64,000 bases of DNA, taken from the NCBI GenBank assembly GCA_016271365.2, contig CM057452.1, positions 1,241,641,001-1,241,705,000 of the forward strand, given 5' to 3'. Origin of the DNA: Neoceratodus forsteri (Eukaryota > Chordata > Ceratodontiformes > Ceratodontidae). Of the stretch, positions 57,322-64,000 are shown piece after piece (position 1 is the first letter of the stretch; every line of letters begins with the position of its first letter). Made by a program: the position numbers and the translations under genes. Under the pieces are notes generated by a model, which was given only the letters and a program-made list of their open reading frames with translations, was not told the origin of the DNA and ran no database searches.

Positions 57322-58218
57322 TCATACACGAATCAGTGCAAGAGAATCGTGTGCTGCCAACATCACCTTATTATAGGTGGTGACAGATTTACCCATACCC
57401 CCTATGCAAGCACTACCCACACTAGATAGATCAGCCACCGCCAGAAAGCCCTCTGGGGTCAAACCCCTCAAAGGGTAGTAGATAACCATCTCTGCGAGGG
57501 GGGGGTTCAGGGGGGCCCCAAACAAGAACTCCACCATGCAATGATTGGACCAAATGACATGATCAGTCTTCAGGTTAGTAACCTCAAGCCCCAGTGAGAA
57601 AACCAGGTCCAGCATGTGGCCTCCTTGGTGGGTCACAGAGAAAACTTCCTGCGACAGACACAGGGATGACATTACCTGGAGGAGGTTATAACCTAATCTA
57701 GAAGTTTTGTTGTTGGCCCAAACATTGAAATCTCCCAGAATTAAACATCTGAGGGACTCCAATGTTTCACTAATGACTAAATTGGCTACCTCCTGCAAGA
57801 ATTCATCCACCAACCTGGGAGGGTGGTAAATCAGGAGAATACTGCAACCTGCGCCGAGACCCCCACGCATGGCCACACATTCAAAGGATCCTGGCTTTCC
57901 CACTGGGTGCACAGTGAAGCCGAGTTTAGATCTAAAACAGATGGCCACTACCATGCCCCTGTGTTCCACTCTGAGGAAGTGCACTATCATGTACCTTGGG
58001 GGAATGGCGGCCTCTAAAACTGGACCAGCATTATCACCCACCCAGATCTCGGTGATGCAAGCCAGATCAACTGAGAAAATCAAGTCCGCTATAATTGCGG
58101 TCATGCTCCTGATCGATCTGGCATTGCAAAGCACTGCCCGCAGGGGATTGGTGGATAGTGTTGCCCTTCTGTCTACCTGCCCACTCGGTCTGGTGGGAAC
58201 CCTGGGGACAGGAACCAA
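57322..58218 (-). pseudogene. L2 copy 4 endonuclease, 298-codon frame
   Basis: Landmarks are AVLCNARSIRSMTAIIADLI, LACITEIWVGDNAGPVLEAA, CLILGDFNVWANN, HMLDLVFSLGLEVTNL and HVIWSNHCMVEFLFG. Two catalytic positions have changed: ITETW is ITEIW, and the terminal SDH is SNH (Asp to Asn), which would abolish activity. The frame nevertheless remains open. It starts just after the leader, and the upstream leader text is frameshifted. Confidence 0.85.
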
Positions 58219-58565
58219 ACACGTCTGGCCTCTCCCTAGGATCCGTCAACACCCAGGGTGCCTTCTACACCAGATCACTTTGATCCTACCCCCCCACCAG
58301 GCACTGGGCGCCCAGCCATGCCCGATCAGAATGAGGTCTCTTAATCCCGACCTCCCAACAACGGCAAGCTGTAGTGGTGGAAACTGGGAGGTTGGTGAAT
58401 GGCTGCAGATCGAGAAGTTGGGACACCCCATACACAATCCTGACCCACCCCTGACCCACAGACCTCCCCAGACACATACTATTCTATCAGGAAGCCCATT
58501 ATACACTACTAACAAAACTCCAGTCATACAAGCAGCCAACCACCAATAATACTAACCCTACCCAA

Positions 58566-58571
<6 letters not shown>

Positions 58572-58602
<31 letters not shown>
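58572..58602. repeat. (CA)n microsatellite
   Basis: A clean CA run of about 15 units lies in the presumed 5' UTR of L2 copy 4. Confidence 0.96.
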
Positions 58603-58603
<1 letters not shown>

Positions 58604-58699
58604 AATATAAAATGTAAAATAACCCCTTACCCCAAACCAACCCCTTCCCACTCCCTCAAAGTGAAAAGTATCAACACACAAGATGGAGTTTTCCCTGAA

Positions 58700-59100
58700 C
58701 TACTGGCACATTGATCTATCTTATTACAGATTGGGAGTGGTTAATTCCATTGATAGTGTTGCCTCTAGTATATATAGGGGTGTTAGCATTGTTGTGTTTT
58801 AAGTATTTGCAGACTTTTCTGAGGAGCACATGGCTGGGCTGGGGTGGGTTGACATGATCACAGTTTACATCGACCATCTGGGTTCACTGCCTGAAGAGGC
58901 AGTTATTAGAATGGGTATCTTGACAACATAGCCTCACATATCCCATCGCTCTACAGCAGATTTCATTGTTTTTGATACTCTGGAGTTTGCAGTCTGAGGT
59001 TACCTTATTACAGGATAGAAAGCTAAACTATCGGCTCTTACAAGTGATGATCATCTGTTGTTTCATTATTTATTTCATTTTGGTAATCAGGTAAGCCCAC
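58700..59100 (+). mobile_element. possible PLE 3' UTR fragment
   Basis: TGCCTGAAGAGGCAG and GGGTATCTTGACA at about 58890-58930 resemble the stem-loop motif at PLE 3' ends, and the preceding GTTTTAAGTATTTGCAG text has the usual style. No coding part is attached. The call is weak. Confidence 0.25.
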
Positions 59101-60730
59101 TGAACCAGTGCTCCCTTTTTCAGGGGTGACCTGGAATTAATGACGGGTAACACAATCGTTCAAATCAACATATACCGTGAGCATTTTTACAAAGAATAAG
59201 AGAAACACATAATAGAAGTGAAAAACAATTGGGTTATTAACATTTGACATATTGGCTATGGCACTGCTCTGGCACAGAAGGATAGACAGTAGTTCAACAC
59301 TCTAACATTCCTTACTAGAGTAATTGTATGTAATCTAACATTGGAACATCACATTAGTACATCTTATTAAGGACATTAGTGGAAATAAGCTTGCACCATT
59401 GGACATCAAGCAGTGGGAGGTGGAACGCTATTGGTTTAAGTGTTTAAGTTTTTTAAGAGTTCACAGGTGCTTGCCTGTGGCTCACCATCAGTTCAGCTAG
59501 AAGGACACTGCACACTTAAAGTGCTACCATGCAGGGAAGAGGGCTAATGGCCACCCTTAGAAGATTTGCTAGGAAATTCCCAGGCTCTGACTAGCTGATA
59601 CGCCTGGCAAGGTGGGCATCTATCAGACCACAGTGTCTGGGAAATATCAAGTTCCACTGCCAGCTACCCCATTACCATTGATATTCCTGTACCACGTTCG
59701 ATTTCAAACAAGACAGCCACCATTTGGCCATTTGGGGTTGACCGGAGGATTCAGGTAGGTGGCTGAAGTGGGGGCAGACTTAATGGGTGCTCCCGACGAT
59801 GTGGAGTCTGCGGAGACAGAGGGGATAAATAAAGATTTAAAAACAAAAGGAAATAGCCACCATTTTTGTTCTCAACTTAGCAAGAGACATGAGGCCGCAT
59901 ACAGCAACCCCCACCCCGTCTTGTATAATGATCAGTGGTTCAGAACAAGAAAAATACAACATGTGGCACACCAAACATTTTTTAGTAAAATATACTGTCT
60001 GGGGGAAAAAAATGTTAAACTGCCAGCCAAGTGGCAACTGTTCCTCAATGCACTAGTCTCCCCTCACAAGCAGCGCTGTCCTGCTATCAGTAACTGTTTC
60101 CCAACCCCCTTGGAGGCCGGTCTCCCCTTCTCCTGCTGCCGACATGTTTGCTTCATTACATTAATTACATTTTAAAATGGACTCAAACATCCACAATATA
60201 CTTTGTGCTGTTTCAGAGATTTACAACTTTACAAAGTCAAAGTATTATTTTTTTTTGAACAGGCAGCGTGTGATACTGTACATTTGCCTATACGTGATAC
60301 TGGACATTTGCCAACAACTTGCCTTGCCCCATGCCCCTCTCAGCCATGCCTCTTGACCAGGAAAAATTAAACTTACTGTACACATCTGGGATACCCATAG
60401 ACATGGTCCTATATACAATCCAAAAGTGTTTATTGTCTTTTAGTACAGCTGGTTTTCCTCTTTCCATACTCTGTCTAGCAGCTCACTTTCCTACCGAGTC
60501 ACCCACAGCGCTGAGCCCTCACAATCTAAACCAATAGCCAAATAAAAAAGAAAAACATCTTAGCAACACAAAACTGTCCAAGTGCCAGAGTATGTCTAAG
60601 AAAGATTAGTTTAGTCATTATTCTAGATCGCACTTATGGCACAACGAATGGGAAAAGACAATCTTTTGATCAGGTCCTATTGCTGCCCTTACACTTGTCT
60701 GCAGCATGGGTCTCAATCTGAATCATACCA
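59101..60730. other. unassigned stretch with one 138-codon frame
   Basis: The plus frame 59759-60175 begins MAEVGADLMGAPDDVESAET and has no domain I recognise. The sequence just before it (AGCCACCATTTGGCC at about 59715) has the look of an L1 5' UTR, so it might be the beginning of an L1/Tx1-type ORF1. That remains a guess. Confidence 0.35.
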
Positions 60731-60759
60731 CATATCAAAACATAATTCTCACTAAAAAC

Positions 60760-61240
60760 AAGCATTTGTCAATGCCGAATGTTTGCTTGCTGTCATTGGC
60801 ATTAGTAGTGTAGAAGTTAGAGAGCTGCATAATAGGAATGGCAGTGAAGTATTGAACTGAAGCCAACCCCACCACCACCCTGCAGAGACTGACAGGCATT
60901 GGGGTGTGCCTTTGGGTCATCAGGCATAATGGCCATGCCATTTCAGCACACCCTACCCTGCAGACACCGACAAGTGTCATGGTGTGCCTTGGGGACTTTG
61001 GCCCTTATGCTCACCCCATTCCATCAGGAAATACATTGAGATGGGTGCTGTATAGAGAATGGAGTGAACTTTGGGGCCAAAGAGTCCAAGGCACACCTTG
61101 ATGCCTCTCACTGGCTGCAGGGTGTGGAATGGCATGAGCATTACAGGCAAGAATCCCAAGTCATACCCTGATGCCTGTCAATCTCTACAGGGTGGGGCAT
61201 TATGGTCGTAAAGCCTAACATCTCAGGTGTTCGTTGGCAT
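60760..61240. repeat. palindrome family, copy 4, flanking the second hairpin block
   Basis: The halves at about 60863-61020 and 61050-61208 are inverted copies: CCCTGCAGAGACTGACAGGC on the left and GCCTGTCAATCTCTACAGGG on the right. Each half also carries an internal direct repeat (TGTGCCTTTGGG at about 60904, TGTGCCTTGGGG at about 60983). CAAGCATTTGTCAATGCCGA at about 60760 is the inverse of text at about 37645. Confidence 0.8.
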
Positions 61241-62060
61241 TTTCACTCCAAATTTTCAACATGGAATTTTTTGTGACCCCCACCTTATGAATAGTGGCAA
61301 CATCAGGTTGTTAGTCGAAAGCTGATTTTGCACAGTGACTACGCCATTTGGCACCACAGGTGCAAAAACACATTTCGAACAGGAATTGAAAAATGACAGC
61401 TGTGCTGTTCATGGGGAGGTGCAAAAAATAGCAATGTTGAAAATCTGCAGTGAAAATACTGCAAAAACTGGTGAAGTCACAAGCGTGCGTAGAAACTGTG
61501 CAATGCACACCCGTAATGCAATTAGTTTGGGGATTTTTTACAGCAGATTGTCAACACAGGCATTTTTGAACCTCCGCTCATGAACGGTGTCACTGTGATT
61601 TTCTTAATCTGTCCTGAACATTGATTTCGCACACTGACTACGCCATTGTGCGCTACATGCGTGGAAAACATGTTGGGCGAGATGTGAAAAATGACAGCTC
61701 TACTGCTCATAAGGAGGTGTGGTAAAATGGCAATGTCGAAAATCTGGAGTGAAAATATTGAAAATTCACGAACTTACGAGCGTGTGTAGGTACAGTGCAA
61801 AACATGCTCGTAAAACAGTCATTTTGGGGAATTTTTTCACCAAATTTTTAACTAGAGTTTTTGGGGGCCTACCTCATGAACTGTGACACTGTCGTTTCAT
61901 AAATCAGTCCCAAAATGTGATTCTTTGCAGTGACCACGAAATCACCTTTCGGGGCTGATTAACAAAATGACAGTACCAGAATTCATGAGGTGGGGTCACA
62001 AAAATCCCATGCTGAAAATTTGGTGAAAACATTCCCAAAAATGCCTGTGATATGCATCAA
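61241..62060. repeat. second copy of the 300-bp hairpin repeat, inverted
   Basis: Three units with CCATTKTGCRCYAC-like, AAAAATGACAGCTSTRCTG and GGAGTGAAAATATTG blocks correspond to 36.6-37.7 kb read on the opposite strand. A long hairpin at about 61850-62010 (CTACCTCATGAACTG and TTCATGAGGTGGGG arms) corresponds to 37690-37862. Sequence divergence between the two blocks is moderate. Confidence 0.85.
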
Positions 62061-62900
62061 AGTTGAAAAAACCCTATTTATTCCATTACACAGCTTACCA
62101 GCATTTCTTCAGTTCGTGGTTGGCTTTGAAGAGTGCAGACGTGTCCCGTCCACCGAAGATCATTGCGCCAGACTCTGGAGGTAATTATGAGTGAGGTGGG
62201 TGGGCAGGGTGCTCAGAGGGTGGGCATGGGGGGGGTCAGGACAGTCAGAGAGGGACCATTTTTTTGCAGGTTATTTTTTTCGCAGATGATGCGGGACTTG
62301 TGCCACACTGGGGTGGGCTCCCAGGTGGCAGCTTGAAGGTTGTTTGGAAGTAGAGCCGATGGGGATTGGCACCCCTGATCAGCCATACTCGACTGCTTAA
62401 CACGCTGGGGTGGGTTCCAGCGCGTGGTACCCGTAGTCTGTTGGGGGGAACAGCAGAGCCGACTGAGATTGGGCACCCCCATTGGCCTTTACGGACTGTT
62501 GCCACGCTGGGGTGGGCTCCCAGCATGGTACCTGGAACTCTGTTGGGGGGGCACAGCAAAGCCGACGGGGGATTGGGCACCCCCGTTGGCCATACAGTGT
62601 GTGTGTGTGGGGGGGGCACATGAGCACGCAATATGCTATCAACACTATCTTATCACTGCTCAATGAAGTGGGTCTTTCACTTTCAACTGTATGCCATTGC
62701 ATTTTCAACTGCTGTCATAGACAGCTGCATCATTCATTGGTGAACTATGGCCGTATCTGCAAACACACTGACTGAATTGGAAGACAGGGTGCCACACCTA
62801 CAAAAACTCGAATGATGGCACTATGTTTCTTGCACAGGCATGCAAGCAAACATAAAAATGGTGTTTCAGTAAGCATCCAGACAACTGCATAAAAAAAGAG
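62061..62900. repeat. second copy of the inner arm with hairpins
   Basis: GGCTTTGAAGAGTGCAGACG at 62123, then CCACCGAAGATCATTGCGCC, then hairpins CCACACTGGGGTGGG..CTCCCAGGTGG (about 62301), ACACGCTGGGGTGGG..CAGCGCGTG (about 62400) and CCACGCTGGGGTGGG..CCCAGCATGG (about 62501), then GATGGCACTATGTTTCTTGC (62814). The order is that of 35.66-36.35 kb read on the minus strand. Confidence 0.85.
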
Positions 62901-63590
62901 TAAATAAATAGCAATGTTAAACACAGCAGCATCCTCTATTGAACTGTACCTGTAGAGGGACTACTTTACAGCACAATGCATTGTTATTTTTTTTTTTACT
63001 AGTTTGAAATATTTTGTTACATTTTTAAAACATTTTATAAATGTTTTGCAAATAACCCATTTTATAAGTGCAATAATACCCTCCAGAATGGCCGGTATTC
63101 TGCTTTAGCAGACCTTCCAGGGGCTATAAGGCCCTCCACCTGTGGTATTGGGCCTCATTACGCCCCAGGGCAGTCTGATATAGAACAATACTGCCCACCC
63201 TGTTGGGTAGTATTGGTTACTGCTTGTCGCCTTGGGAGTGTGTTATTTATGTTCTTTGCTACTGTTGGAACAATGGAGAGGGATGGGATGTTGGGTTTGG
63301 GAGGGAACAGTATAGTAAGTGGCTCATGCTTGTTTTTCCAGATATCGAGGAACAGCACACTTATCTTGATGGGGGACCCAACACAACAGTGTTAATTTTA
63401 GCCATTGAGATAGGGTGGCTGAATTTTCTGGGGAGGGGGGATGTCAGGGGGAGAATAAAAGGGTTTTAAGGTTAATGTGGATAAGGGGAAATGTTATGTC
63501 TGTTCTACGATTGTTTTTACAAAAAAAGCTTCTGCAAGTTAATATAGTAATGTTACATTTTACAGTCTATCTGAATGCAGACAGCCATAT
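62901..63590. other. unassigned stretch
   Basis: This includes a T10 run at 62989-62998 and a hairpin AATACTGCCCACC..TGGGTAGTATT at about 63189-63215. No coding similarity was recognised in the small frames at 63203-63469 and 63415-63645. Confidence 0.45.
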
Positions 63591-63594
63591 TTTT

Positions 63595-64000
63595 CTTGCC
63601 TGTCCAAATGGCTTGAACACTTACAATCTGCTCATAGAACATTAATGGGTTAAAAACACATGGAAAAGACAAAAAATATATGCAGGGATAGGAGCATGCA
63701 TATGGATATACTATGTCTTCGGGAGGCACATGTGACCAACAAAAAAGGTGGGCATATAGGTTAGAATTGGGGAGGGGAATGGCATGGAGAGTATTTTACA
63801 TCAAAGCCCAGGGGGGCTGCTACATGGATCTGACCCTGCTCCCAGGCACAGTTACCAAAATGTGTATAGATCGGGGGGTAGAAGATTTGTTCTGGCACAG
63901 ATACAGCTAAACTTTTGGTGTATTGTTAGTGATAGTTCCATTATCGTCAAATATTGATATCACATAATTGTTAAATCATATGGCATGGAAATGGTTGTTT
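63595..64000 (+). mobile_element. L1/Tx1-type endonuclease start, cut by the window end
   Basis: Across shifting frames the plus strand reads CPNGLNTYNLLIEH, DILC.REAHVTNKKGGHIG, SKPRGAATWI and SGGRRFVLARIQLNFWCIVS. This order matches the EN start of L1/Tx1 elements (NGL.., LQETH, SRGVA.L, GR.+L). Frame changes occur within each 30-40 codons, so it is old. The rest would lie beyond base 64000. Confidence 0.45.

Larger units (their letters stand above)
55296..58690 (-). mobile_element. L2-clade LINE copy 4
   Basis: This minus-strand L2 runs from a leader near 58690 through endonuclease (57322-58218) and RT (55463-57306) to a 3' end near 55300. The endonuclease frame of 298 codons is long, but the RT is broken into at least five frames. 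A (CA)n microsatellite at 58572-58602 lies in the presumed 5' UTR. The 3' end lacks a clear short-repeat tail, so the boundary is approximate. Confidence 0.83.

Noticed and set aside
59759..60175. 138-codon frame as a host protein
   Set aside because: No domain, no splice or promoter context that I can defend, and the neighbourhood is all repeats. Kept only as an unassigned frame.
1..64000. CRISPR arrays, bacterial operons, riboswitches, phage genes
   Set aside because: The window is clearly eukaryotic repeat DNA; the spaced repeats seen have whole-unit homology rather than unique spacers.

Overview
The window looks like non-genic DNA from a large, repeat-rich vertebrate genome, most likely an amphibian and possibly a caecilian. 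That assignment is an inference. It rests on the mix of repeats seen (L2, CR1, L1/Tx1-like and Penelope-like retroelements, a MIR-type SINE, a piggyBac-type TTAA element) and on CR1 3' ends built from repeated ACATAGAA. I found no host exon, tRNA, rRNA or CRISPR. Nearly every long open frame is a decayed retrotransposon protein, broken by stops and frameshifts.

Layout. 1-4.73 kb: an L2 LINE on the minus strand with a roughly 102-bp tandem repeat near its presumed 5' end. 4.74-15.34 kb: a plus-strand LINE carrying a 2A-like peptide (GDIELNPGP). It is split by about 6.7 kb holding a Crack/Rex-like LINE fragment and a long CR1 with an ORF1 esterase, both on the minus strand. 15.34-17.23 kb: a decayed Penelope-like element (PLE). 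17.77-23.40 kb: a nearly complete plus-strand L2 interrupted by a 960-bp TTAA element. 23.4-28.25 kb: a 136-bp tandem array, about 3 kb of unrecognised sequence, and a possible L1 5' end.

28.35-41.55 kb is the most unusual region: a non-coding block whose two ends are inverted copies of each other. Each end is itself a roughly 410-bp palindrome and each stops at the same TTCATG boundary against a microsatellite. Inside are hairpin arrays, a 300-bp tandem repeat, a CT-rich minisatellite, a MIR-type SINE and a later CR1 insertion. Part of this block recurs in the opposite orientation at 60.7-62.9 kb. I do not recognise it as a named family.

41.6-44 kb: a 190-bp tandem array, a retroposed sequence with target duplication, and simple repeats. 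44.05-52.64 kb: a decayed plus-strand L1, split by a PLE flanked by a 14-bp target duplication, itself split by a 5'-truncated L2 (three nested layers). 52.7-55.3 kb: an L1/Tx1-type ORF1 remnant, a LINE 3' fragment and unassigned DNA. 55.3-58.7 kb: a fourth L2 (minus). 58.7-64 kb: a possible PLE 3' end, the second hairpin-repeat copy, and the start of an L1/Tx1-type endonuclease running off the window.

Family assignments come from reading motifs by eye. Element boundaries not marked by target duplications or tails are approximate to tens or hundreds of bases.
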